Of a DNA stretch of 64,000 nucleotides, positions 34,585 through 42,587 are shown piece by piece. The notes under the pieces were generated by a model. The model was given only the letters and a program-made list of their open reading frames with translations, had not been told where the DNA came from and searched no databases. The stretch lies in assembly GCF_900143055.1 (NCBI RefSeq), contig NZ_FRCW01000003.1, positions 354,375 to 418,374 on the forward strand. The letters run 5' to 3'. Each line of letters opens with the position of its first letter. Position 1 is the first letter of the stretch. Position numbers and translations under genes: made by a program. The DNA comes from Fibrobacter sp. UWR3. GTDB taxonomy: Bacteria > Fibrobacterota > Fibrobacteria > Fibrobacterales > Fibrobacteraceae.

Positions 34585-36309
34585 TTACTTTTTGAGAACC
34601 TTCGCGCCGTTCAACTTGTAGCGCTTTTCGCCGTCACGGACAATCACGCTGTTGCGCTCCCTCTGAACATTGGGGGCGTTTTGTTTTTGAATGTTTCGCG
34701 GCTGTAGGGCGCGCGGAATTGCGGACGATGTTACACTTTCATCAAAATAGACCTTGCCCAGATAAGCGGCAGGCTGTTCTTCGCCGCAAGACCCCATGCC
34801 GGATACTTCACGATTGGCGAATTCAACATTGCCGATTTTCAAGTACACCTGATAACTCCCTTTACCCTTGAGGTTTAATTTGGTTGAAATTTCAATTTCA
34901 TTGTTTCCGTCAAACGTCATCACGGTATCACCGCCCGCAATAGAGATGGTGCGGCTATGGATGTTGCGGGAATCAACGTCCGGCAGCTCATAATAAGTCG
35001 GCATCGGGCACATGGCCAAATTGCTCCCTTCCAAATCCTCTAAAACGGCGAGCCTTACCGGAGCGTTCCACGTCAGGTTTCCAAAACCCACGTTCTGGAT
35101 GCGCAGTTTCGCACGCAAAATTCCGTCGGCGCCTACCGTATCGCTCAGCCACGATTCGCGCAGCACAAAGCGGTAACCCAGGTGGTCGTTGATGTACTTG
35201 AAACCCGAAAGCGAATCGACTCGCGCCGGGTCATAGTCGAAATCCTTCTGCTTGAAGGGCGTCTTTTTCCAGCTGTCAATCAGGTTGTTGTTCCACTGGA
35301 TGTTCAGGTAACTCGTATGCGTGCGGAAACCCTCGTACGCAAGAAACTCCGGCGTATTGATGACCTGGTAGCCGCTCGCCGTTGTGAGAGCCTCGCCGCC
35401 GTAGGGCGTGTTGACGCTGTACTTCTCGAGCCAGGCCACGCCTTCTTCGCGACAGATAGAAGTCTTGCAGTCGGCGCCCCAGGTGCCGTAATCGTACTGC
35501 GTTCCCAAATAGCCGTCGTTGAACATTCCCACGCGATACATCGTATCACCCTTCGCCTTCGCAATCTCCGCAAACTTTTCGCCATCGATATGGAAGTCTA
35601 CACCCCAGTTGTCAAAGCCCAAAACCTTCGCGGAGTAGTTTCCTGTGCGGGTCAGAATTTTCAATTCCGGTGGAGTGTTGCGCAGCATCAGGTTCACCGC
35701 TTCTGCAACGCGGTCGTAAGTGATACTCGTGTCGGAATGCATCTCGCCGTAGGCGCCGTGCATGCCCATCTCGAGCGCCACGACTACGTCGGTATTCTTC
35801 GAGAGCACAGGAGCGAGCTGTTCCACGTGCTTCAGTACCCACTCGTGAGCCGGAGTCACGTTGCTACGGCCATTGTACCACGGGTCGTAACAGATGCGCA
35901 CGATTACGTGCCCGCCAAAGTCGCGAATGTTGTCAAAGGTCTGTTGCAAAACATTCAGGGCGTCCTCGGTCAAGTCCTGGCTCACGCCGCGCACCGTATC
36001 GCGCTTCCCGCCCGTCGTGTCAATCGAAAGCCACGCGTTGCTGCTGAATTCTGAAATCTCGGCACGCAAGTGCAACAGCTTGCCATACGGCTTTTCAATC
36101 GGCTTGCCGCCCGAAGGTTTTAAATGCAACACCTGCGGCGTATAGAACCCGCGGTCAAAATTTTCGAGCGTCGCCATCGCATCCGTCGTATCGATAGACT
36201 GCTTCACAAGGCCAGCCGCAAAGAGCGGTACCGTCGCAAACAAGAATATGCCGATCACGGCAATCTGCACGACATTCCGCGTAATCTCAGAAATCTTCTT
36301 CATCGACAC
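34585..36309 (-). CDS. Exported DUF4874/DUF4832-like protein
   Basis: 574 aa. Signal peptide or anchor about 8-33 (ending LFAAG). About 48-200 looks DUF4874-like (NFDRGFYTPQVLHL, VIVRICYDPWYNG); about 200-500 looks DUF4832-like (LEMGMHGAYGEMH, TPYGGEALT, RFVLRESW). These domains form TIM-barrel-like, presumed carbohydrate-active proteins of unknown activity. The C-terminus (RDGEKRYKLNGAKVLKK) resembles a short sorting tail. It lies between dsbD (convergent) and a GH9 cellulase; a polysaccharide role is inferred only. Confidence 0.72.
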   Translation of the reverse strand: MSMKKISEITRNVVQIAVIGIFLFATVPLFAAGLVKQSIDTTDAMATLENFDRGFYTPQVLHLKPSGGKPIEKPYGKLLHLRAEISEFSSNAWLSIDTTGGKRDTVRGVSQDLTEDALNVLQQTFDNIRDFGGHVIVRICYDPWYNGRSNVTPAHEWVLKHVEQLAPVLSKNTDVVVALEMGMHGAYGEMHSDTSITYDRVAEAVNLMLRNTPPELKILTRTGNYSAKVLGFDNWGVDFHIDGEKFAEIAKAKGDTMYRVGMFNDGYLGTQYDYGTWGADCKTSICREEGVAWLEKYSVNTPYGGEALTTASGYQVINTPEFLAYEGFRTHTSYLNIQWNNNLIDSWKKTPFKQKDFDYDPARVDSLSGFKYINDHLGYRFVLRESWLSDTVGADGILRAKLRIQNVGFGNLTWNAPVRLAVLEDLEGSNLAMCPMPTYYELPDVDSRNIHSRTISIAGGDTVMTFDGNNEIEISTKLNLKGKGSYQVYLKIGNVEFANREVSGMGSCGEEQPAAYLGKVYFDESVTSSAIPRALQPRNIQKQNAPNVQRERNSVIVRDGEKRYKLNGAKVLKK

Positions 36310-36324
36310 CCCCTAATAAAAAAA

Positions 36325-36351
36325 ACGGGCATGAGGCGAACTCATACCCGT
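36325..36351 (-). terminator. Terminator downstream of the GH9 gene
   Basis: 11-bp stem ACGGGTATGAG with CTCATGCCCGT (one G-T pair), then eight T on the minus strand. It lies 200 nt past the GH9 stop and only 16 nt before the next gene. TATATT (36357-36352) directly abuts its 5' arm. Confidence 0.85.
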
Positions 36352-36379
36352 AATATACCTCTTTTTTCTCTAAATAGAA

Positions 36380-36405
36380 GATGTCCGGTCAAGCCGGGCA
36401 TGATA
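36380..36405. repeat. REP-like palindrome, copy E (looser member)
   Basis: ATGTCCGG / CCGGGCAT arms around a 5-nt loop with one G-T pair, then GAT. It resembles copies A-D in arm length and flanks but has a longer loop. Confidence 0.5.
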
Positions 36406-36554
36406 ATCTTCTAAGTTCTACCCGTTAAATAGATCCTGCTCCTTCGAACCTAATTCAACTAACGCTCTAAAGAGCGAAGTTTCATATATCGATTCCGTGT
36501 TTCGCACTTCACTCAGGATGACACGGAACCTGCCCTGAGCATAGCGAATGGGTG

Positions 36555-38357
36555 TCACTTGTTATAAATCGCCTCAAGCGCGGCGGCCAGGTACGCCAGC
36601 GGCGCGTTCCAGTTGATAGCCACCTCGTTGGTCGCGTAGCTGCAGCGGTCATCGATGTAGGCAAGCGCAGGCTTGTCGGCGGCGGCATAGTTCGGGCACT
36701 TCCAGGGTTCCTTGCCATCCAGGTTAATGTCCTGCTTGCCCAGGTGCGGGCCACCCACGAGCATTCCCGGCACGGGGTCGTCCACAAAGTCCGATTCGCT
36801 CGGGCGGTGGTGCGGATTGCGCGGGCTCCTGTAGCCGAATCCTGTCACGTAGGTAATGTCCATCGGGTTCTTGCCCAGCAGGTAGTCAAGGCACTGCTGC
36901 GCGCCATCCAGGTAACTCTTGTCGCCCGTCAGCAGGTAGGCATGCACCAGCACCATGCCGTTGTTCGCCATCGCGCTATTGCTACCCCAGTTCCAGCTCC
37001 ACGGGAAGGCGGGCAGGCGGTAGGCGCTCGTGTCGCCCACGGCACGCAGGTTGTTCGCCTCGTTCAACACGGTCTTCTTCGCGGCGGCAACCACGTCCTT
37101 GTCGAATACTGCGGAATCGAGCGCCACGCGGAACGCAGCAATCATGTTCATGTCGCCCCACCAGGCACCGTTCGCCGTAAACGCGTTGCCCTTCAGGTCC
37201 TTCAGGTAACCGGCGGCAGCCTTGTCGCCCTTCGCACCGGCAGCGGCCTTCGCGCGGTAGAGTTCGGCAGCGGCCCAGCGGAACTCGTCCTTGCCGTCCT
37301 CGTTACCGGGCGCATAGCTACCCGTGTTCACGTCGGAAGGCTGCTTGTAGAATGCCTTCGGGTTCTTCTTCGCCCAGGCGTACGCGCTTTCCGCCGCCTT
37401 GAGCATCTTGTCGGCATAGGCCTTGTCGAACTTGCGGTACACCACGCTCGCCTGCGCCATCACGCCCGCAAAGTCGAGCGACGCGGTCACGTTCTTGATA
37501 ATCGCATAGCGCGGGGCAGTATCGTCTTCGGGCAGCACGCTCCCGCAGAACTTGAGCGTAGATACCTTGTGGTAAACGCCGCCGTCCTTGTCCTGCATGG
37601 TAAGCATCCAGTCCAGGTTGTAGCGCACCTCTTCCAGCAGCAGCGGGAGCTTGCCGAATTCCCGCGGGATATTCCAGGAGAGCGAATCCGCATACTTCGG
37701 GAAGTTTTCGTATATCTCGAGCAGGGTCCACACGGTAATGCCCGAGTTCACGATGTACTTGCCGTAGTCGCCAGCATCGTACCAGCCGCGTGCGGAATTG
37801 AATACGGCCGCCTTCGGGTTCTTCGCCACGTTCTTCGCGCCGGTCGCCTCGGCAAACGTCTTCGCCGTCGCCGCATCGCTCCCGTAAACAATCACCTTGT
37901 CATCCATGTGGCCCGCGGCGCGCGCCCACTTGCCCGCGTACTGCGGTTCGAGCGGCATGCTTGCACGCTGGTAGTAGAACCACTTGAGGGCGGCCTTCAC
38001 GAGGTCGCCGTAAACATCCTTCCCCACCGCAATCGGGTTGCCCACGTAGGCGCCGGCACGGAACAGGCGGTAGGTTCCCGGAGTCTTGATAGCAGAGATA
38101 TCGAAGGTCTGCACCTCCTCGCCGCTGTAGTCCCAGTCATAAACATCGGGAGCGTCGAGGGTCAGCACCGTCTTCCCGTTCATGTCGCGCACCTCGAGGC
38201 CGCTCGCGTCGTTACCCGGATACACGACCGTCTTCTCGGCTTCGGGGTAAAACCCGAGCTGGTTCACGAGAGGGCCCGCGAAGGCAGAAACCGCAGACAA
38301 CGAAAGCGCGGCAACAGCGACCGCGCGCACACCAAATACATTCTTGTATACACTCAT
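36555..38357 (-). CDS. Endoglucanase, glycoside hydrolase family 9
   Basis: 600 aa from ATG 38357; a longer frame to 38507 runs into the upstream terminator and repeat. Signal peptide about 1-27 (AVSAFA). An N-terminal Ig-like domain (LVNQLGFYPEAEKTVVYPG) precedes the (alpha/alpha)6 barrel. YDAGDYGKY contains Asp194/Asp197 (base and water-positioning), HHRPSESD is the GH9 His signature, and NEVAINWN holds proton-donor Glu578. An inverting cellulase with Ig-GH9 layout. No sorting domain or carbohydrate-binding module is seen, so it is probably periplasmic or released. A TATATT lies only 6 nt before the ATG, so the transcript may be nearly leaderless, or the promoter may be further up. Confidence 0.93.
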   Translation of the reverse strand: MSVYKNVFGVRAVAVAALSLSAVSAFAGPLVNQLGFYPEAEKTVVYPGNDASGLEVRDMNGKTVLTLDAPDVYDWDYSGEEVQTFDISAIKTPGTYRLFRAGAYVGNPIAVGKDVYGDLVKAALKWFYYQRASMPLEPQYAGKWARAAGHMDDKVIVYGSDAATAKTFAEATGAKNVAKNPKAAVFNSARGWYDAGDYGKYIVNSGITVWTLLEIYENFPKYADSLSWNIPREFGKLPLLLEEVRYNLDWMLTMQDKDGGVYHKVSTLKFCGSVLPEDDTAPRYAIIKNVTASLDFAGVMAQASVVYRKFDKAYADKMLKAAESAYAWAKKNPKAFYKQPSDVNTGSYAPGNEDGKDEFRWAAAELYRAKAAAGAKGDKAAAGYLKDLKGNAFTANGAWWGDMNMIAAFRVALDSAVFDKDVVAAAKKTVLNEANNLRAVGDTSAYRLPAFPWSWNWGSNSAMANNGMVLVHAYLLTGDKSYLDGAQQCLDYLLGKNPMDITYVTGFGYRSPRNPHHRPSESDFVDDPVPGMLVGGPHLGKQDINLDGKEPWKCPNYAAADKPALAYIDDRCSYATNEVAINWNAPLAYLAAALEAIYNK

Positions 38358-38440
38358 ACCCAGAATATACCTAAAAATACCAGGCACCGGAACCGTTTCA
38401 AGGGCTTTTCCCGTTTTCAAGTGAAAACATCTCCCCAAAC

Positions 38441-38477
38441 AAAAGAAACCCGGCTCAAGCGAGTCGGGTTTTCTTTT
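38441..38477 (-). terminator. Terminator of the peptide ABC-transporter operon
   Basis: Near-perfect stem AAAGAAACCCGGCTC with its complement, 4-nt loop, T-rich on both sides. It lies 38 nt after the last ABC gene (minus strand) and could act in both directions. Confidence 0.88.
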
Positions 38478-38480
38478 GCA

Positions 38481-38505
38481 AGATCCTCGCTTTCGCGAGG
38501 ATGAC
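38481..38505. repeat. REP-like palindrome, copy C
   Basis: Minus strand: GTCA + TCCTCGC + GAAA + GCGAGGA + TC. Same layout as copies A, B and D. Between the ABC operon stop and its terminator. Confidence 0.75.
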
Positions 38506-38514
38506 ATCCGCCCA

Positions 38515-39324
38515 TTACTTCTTAGAACGGTGGCTGTTCTTGATCCATTCGGTCTTGTGGACTTCCGGGATGTCGTCGAGCAGGCGGAGCGTATGCGGTT
38601 CGGTCGTGTTGTCGAGCACTTCTGCCGGAGTACCCTGGTTCACGATCTTGCCGTCGTGCATGATGAAGATACGGTCGCTAACGTAGTTCGCAAGGCCGAT
38701 ATCGTGGGTCACGAACACCACGGTCATCTTCAGCTCGTCTTTCAACTTGCGAAGGTAATCGAGGATGTTTGCACGCACGCAGGCGTCCACCATGGAGGTA
38801 GCTTCGTCGGCAATCAGCACCTTCGGGCGGAGCGCGAAGATACGGGCCAAAAGCATACGCTGCATCTGGCCACCGGAAAGCTCGAACGGGTACTTGCCTT
38901 CGATGTCGGCAGGCATCACGTTCACGGCCATCAGGCCTTCGTCCACGCGGCGGCGGATTTCGTCCTTGGAGGGCTTGTCCTTCAAGATGTTCAGGGCGTC
39001 TTCCAGCTGGCTACGGATAGTAAAGAACTGGTTGAAGCATCCGAACGGGTCCTGGAACACGGACTGGACTTCGTTCCAGTGGTCCCTCAGGTTCTTGATG
39101 GGCTTGTCGCGGTAAAGGAACTGGCCACGCGTCGGCTTGTAGAGGCCGAGCATGATCTTTGCGAGCACGGACTTGCCGCAGCCCGAACCACCCACGATGG
39201 AGATGAATTCCTCGTCATAGATATCAAAGGAAACATCCTTCACGGCGGTCTTCAGGCTCTTGCCCGCACCAAAGTCCTTGCTGATGCGCTTGGCAGAGAA
39301 AACAACGGGCTTATCACTTAGCAT
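38515..39324 (-). CDS. Oligopeptide-type ABC transporter ATPase (OppF/DppF-like)
   Basis: 269 aa. Walker A GGSGCGKS, signature LSGGQMQR, Walker B VLIADEAT with the D-loop following. Fifth and last gene of the operon 44414-38515, overlapping the previous ATPase gene by 11 nt. Together the five genes encode a family-5 solute-binding importer for peptides or possibly cello-oligosaccharides; the substrate cannot be read from sequence. Confidence 0.92.
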   Translation of the reverse strand: MLSDKPVVFSAKRISKDFGAGKSLKTAVKDVSFDIYDEEFISIVGGSGCGKSVLAKIMLGLYKPTRGQFLYRDKPIKNLRDHWNEVQSVFQDPFGCFNQFFTIRSQLEDALNILKDKPSKDEIRRRVDEGLMAVNVMPADIEGKYPFELSGGQMQRMLLARIFALRPKVLIADEATSMVDACVRANILDYLRKLKDELKMTVVFVTHDIGLANYVSDRIFIMHDGKIVNQGTPAEVLDNTTEPHTLRLLDDIPEVHKTEWIKNSHRSKK

Positions 39325-40318
39325 AATCGCACCTCACGTCACGATCGCCGACAACGCGGAGATTCTGAGTGTTCTTCTTAAACGGGCAGTCCTTGGCCTT
39401 GCTGCAACGCGGAGCGAAGCGGCAACCCTCAATCTTGTTCTTGAGGCTCGGGGGAGCGCCTTCAATAGCCACCGGGTGGCGGCCACGCTGGCTTGCCTCG
39501 GTACTGAGCATGGCGCCCATGAGTGCCTGCGTGTACGGATGGCGCGGGTCCTTCACGACCTGTTCCGCAGTGCCCTTTTCCACGAATTCGCCGGCGTACA
39601 TAATTGCAATGTTGTCTGCAACGTGGTACAGGAGCGGGAGTTCGTGGGTAATGAAGATCATCGTGCTGAAGATACCCTTGTCAAGAAGATCGAAAATCAT
39701 CTTGATCACTTCCTTCTGGGTCGAAACGTCCAGGGCGGAAGTCGGTTCGTCGGCAATCACCATCTGCGGGTTGAGCAAGGTGGAAATACCGATAACGGAA
39801 CGCTGGCGTTCACCGGCGGTCAGCTGGATGGGGTAAGAATCGAGCACGCGCTTCGTGTCCATTCCGAACAGGTCGAAACGTTCACAGAGGCGGTCGTAAA
39901 TTTCCTTGTGGTCGAGTTTCTTGCCGGGCTGCTGGTGAGCGGCAATCACGTCGGCGGCGATGTCCTTGATCTTGCGGACCGGGTTCAGGGCGTTGAACGC
40001 ACCCTGCGGAATCATCGAGACCTTCTGGGCCAAGACGTTCGCACGGACGTCTTCCACCTTGCGGTTCATGAGCGATTCCATCTTGGTGCCGTTCCACACG
40101 CGCACGTCGCTCTTGCCTTCGGGGTAGAGCGGCGGGATGCACATGCCCATAAGGCCAGACACGAGAGTCGACTTACCGCATCCGGATTCGCCCGCGATGC
40201 CGAGGATTTCGCCCTGCTTCATGGAGAAGCTCACGTTCGTCACGGCATGGGTCTTATCGCCGAAGCGGCCCAAGTAATACAGGCTGAGGTTATCTACTTC
40301 AAAAACATTTTCTGCCAT
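39314..40318 (-). CDS. Oligopeptide-type ABC transporter ATPase (OppD/DppD-like)
   Basis: 334 aa. Walker A GESGCGKS, signature variant LTAGERQR (usual LSGGxxQR), Walker B MVIADEPTSALD. The C-terminal oligopeptide-transporter extension is present, with a Cys cluster (CRFAPRCSKAKDCPF, about residues 300-315) that in some family members binds an iron-sulfur cluster. It pairs with the following ATPase to drive import. 11 nt after the permease gene. Confidence 0.92.
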   Translation of the reverse strand: MAENVFEVDNLSLYYLGRFGDKTHAVTNVSFSMKQGEILGIAGESGCGKSTLVSGLMGMCIPPLYPEGKSDVRVWNGTKMESLMNRKVEDVRANVLAQKVSMIPQGAFNALNPVRKIKDIAADVIAAHQQPGKKLDHKEIYDRLCERFDLFGMDTKRVLDSYPIQLTAGERQRSVIGISTLLNPQMVIADEPTSALDVSTQKEVIKMIFDLLDKGIFSTMIFITHELPLLYHVADNIAIMYAGEFVEKGTAEQVVKDPRHPYTQALMGAMLSTEASQRGRHPVAIEGAPPSLKNKIEGCRFAPRCSKAKDCPFKKNTQNLRVVGDRDVRCDYAK

Positions 40319-40329
40319 TTCGTTACCTC

Positions 40330-41175
40330 TTACTTGCGGAGCCTGGGGTTAAACACGCCTTCCATCGAAGTATTGATGAGGTAGAGCGCGAAAACCGTGA
40401 GAGTAATAATGATGGTCGCCGGGAGGAACGCAATCCAGATACCGCCGGAAAGCGCACCGTTGTCCTTCGCCTGGTTCAGAATGATACCGAGGGAAGTGGA
40501 ATCCAGAGGACCGAGGCCAATCATGGAGATGGAGGCTTCGGAAAGGATACCCGAGGACACCTGCATGATGAACACCATGAACACGTACGAAAGCAGGTAC
40601 GGGAGCACATGCTTCAGCACGATGGTGAGCGTCGATGCACCGTTGATGCGGGCGAGCGCGATGTGGTCGCGGCTACGCAGGGAGGATGCCTGCGCACGCA
40701 CGGCACGGGCAGACCAGCTCCAGGCGGTAAGGCCGATGATAAGGCCAATCAGCGTGAGCGAACGGCCATCCTTCACGGCAGAGCTGATGAGCACGAGAAT
40801 CACGAACTGCGGAATCACGATAAAGATATTCGTGAGCATGTTCAGGACTTCGTCAATCCAGCCGCCACGGAAACCGCCGAACAGGCCGACAAGCACACCA
40901 ATAGTCGTAGCGATGACACCGGCAACCAGGCCCACATAGAGCGAGGAGCGGAGACCCGCAATCAGGAGCGACACGTAGTCACGGCCGAGGTGGTCGGTAC
41001 CGAGCAGGTGGTCTGCGCTGGAACCGGCGTAGGGGCCAGCCATCATGTCGCGAGCGTTGATGTCAACGTGATAGAAGAGAGGTCCAAAGAGCGCAATCAA
41101 AAGCGACAGCACAAAGATGGACACGCCGATTACGAACATCGGGGACTTGAGAAGATTTCTAAGAAGTTTACCCAT
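40330..41175 (-). CDS. Oligopeptide-type ABC transporter permease (DppC-like)
   Basis: 281 aa. A cytoplasmic N-terminus, then about six membrane segments; periplasmic HLLGTDHLGRDYVSLLIAG is the family hallmark, and the EAA-like loop (RAQASSLRSRDHIALARINGAS) contacts the ATPase. Two nt after the other permease gene. Confidence 0.92.
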   Translation of the reverse strand: MGKLLRNLLKSPMFVIGVSIFVLSLLIALFGPLFYHVDINARDMMAGPYAGSSADHLLGTDHLGRDYVSLLIAGLRSSLYVGLVAGVIATTIGVLVGLFGGFRGGWIDEVLNMLTNIFIVIPQFVILVLISSAVKDGRSLTLIGLIIGLTAWSWSARAVRAQASSLRSRDHIALARINGASTLTIVLKHVLPYLLSYVFMVFIMQVSSGILSEASISMIGLGPLDSTSLGIILNQAKDNGALSGGIWIAFLPATIIITLTVFALYLINTSMEGVFNPRLRK

Positions 41176-41177
41176 GA

Positions 41178-42563
41178 TTACTTACCTCCCATCTGGAGAC
41201 CGGCCTTGACGCGCGGGTCAAAGATTGCAATCAAAACGTCGACCGCGAAGTTAGCGACGAGCACGCAGGTCGAAATCATGAGCGTGCAGCCCTGAATCGT
41301 GGCGTAGTCGTTCTGCTGGATGGCGGTGAGCATCGCCATACCGAGGCCGGGGTAAGAGAAGATCATTTCGGTAATGAGGGCGCCGCCCACCATCGCACCG
41401 AGGCTCTGGGCAAGGCCAGTGAGCTGCGGGAGCATGGCGTTACGGAACACGTAGCTGATAATCTTGCCTTCACGGAGGCCCAGCCACTTCGCGTACTTCA
41501 TGTAGTCGGTACCGAGTTCGTAGATGGACATGGAACGCATACCGGTCGCCTGGCCCGAAAGAAGAATCGGGAACACAGAGAAGAACGGGAGCACGTAGTA
41601 GTACCCGACGCTCTTGATGTTGTTCCAGGTGAAGGTAAGTTCCGGAATATCCGGGCTGTAGGCGCCCATGGCCGGGAACCAGCCGAGCGTAATGGAGAAG
41701 AGCGCCACCAGGAGCATACCGAACACGAAGAACGGCACGCCGTTGAGGAACATGGCGCACGGGAAGAACACCTTGTCGAAGATGCCGCGCTTGTATGCAG
41801 CGAAAGCACCGAGGAGGTTACCGACAATCCAGCCGAGGATAATGGTCGGGGCCTGGATAGCGAGGGTCCACGGGAGGGATTCCTTGATAATATCGGTAAC
41901 CGGCTTCGGGTACTGGCTGTAAGAAAGGCCGAGGTCACCCTTGAAGACATTCTTGATATAGACCAGGAACTGGGAAATGCCCGAGGCGAGTTTCGGGTCG
42001 GTCTTGAGAACGACCTGATCAACCATGACCGTATCCTGATGCTCGGCCTGGACCTGCTCCATGACGGCGACAGTCTCGACCTTCGCGACCTTCTTCTTGG
42101 TCTTCGGGTCCTTCTCCATCACGGGCTTGCCCTTCGCGTCGAGAACCGGCTTCTCTTCGAATACCGGATTGCCCTGTTCGTCAACCTTCTGGCGTTCGAC
42201 CATGACCGGGTTGCCCTCGGCATCGACGTCCTTGACCACCCTGAACACGGGCTTGCCACTTTCATCGAGCTTGGGGACCTTCACTGTCTTGACCTGGCCG
42301 TTCTCGTCGACCTCAGGTTCATAGACAACGTTGCCTTGATCGTCAAGTTCGGCCATGCCGAATGCCTTGAGCAAGGTTTCCTTCTTGAGCTTGGCCTGCT
42401 CCGGAGAGAGCCCCTGGGCGGCCTTACCCATGATGATATCGACGGGGTTGTTTTCACCCATGCGCGGCAGGGTGAAGTTGATTGCAACCGCTACGACAAA
42501 CGTCAGAAGGTACCAGAATGCCTTCTGCAGGACATAGCGTAGCATAGGATACTGTTTAAGCAT
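41178..42563 (-). CDS. Oligopeptide-type ABC transporter permease (DppB-like) with repeat-containing insert
   Basis: 461 aa, about 140 more than the usual 310-330. The first membrane helix (about 8-30) is followed by NPVDIIMGKAAQGLSPEQ. An inserted stretch (about 72-190) holds five or six copies of a 14-residue unit of the form (V/L)D-x-x-G-(K/N)-P-V-(F/M)-x-x-x-x-x. The normal protein then resumes at VYIKNVFKGDLGLSYSQ with the other five helices and the EAA loop. The insert lies in the first periplasmic loop and may contact the binding protein. No frameshift is visible. Starts 24 nt after the binding-protein gene. Confidence 0.9.
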   Translation of the reverse strand: MLKQYPMLRYVLQKAFWYLLTFVVAVAINFTLPRMGENNPVDIIMGKAAQGLSPEQAKLKKETLLKAFGMAELDDQGNVVYEPEVDENGQVKTVKVPKLDESGKPVFRVVKDVDAEGNPVMVERQKVDEQGNPVFEEKPVLDAKGKPVMEKDPKTKKKVAKVETVAVMEQVQAEHQDTVMVDQVVLKTDPKLASGISQFLVYIKNVFKGDLGLSYSQYPKPVTDIIKESLPWTLAIQAPTIILGWIVGNLLGAFAAYKRGIFDKVFFPCAMFLNGVPFFVFGMLLVALFSITLGWFPAMGAYSPDIPELTFTWNNIKSVGYYYVLPFFSVFPILLSGQATGMRSMSIYELGTDYMKYAKWLGLREGKIISYVFRNAMLPQLTGLAQSLGAMVGGALITEMIFSYPGLGMAMLTAIQQNDYATIQGCTLMISTCVLVANFAVDVLIAIFDPRVKAGLQMGGK

Positions 42564-42587
42564 TTATAGTCCTTTTATTCCTTTGAA

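Noticed and set aside
38358..38507. 50-residue N-terminal extension of the GH9 enzyme
   Set aside because: It crosses the ABC operon terminator and a repeat, and would place the clear signal peptide internally.
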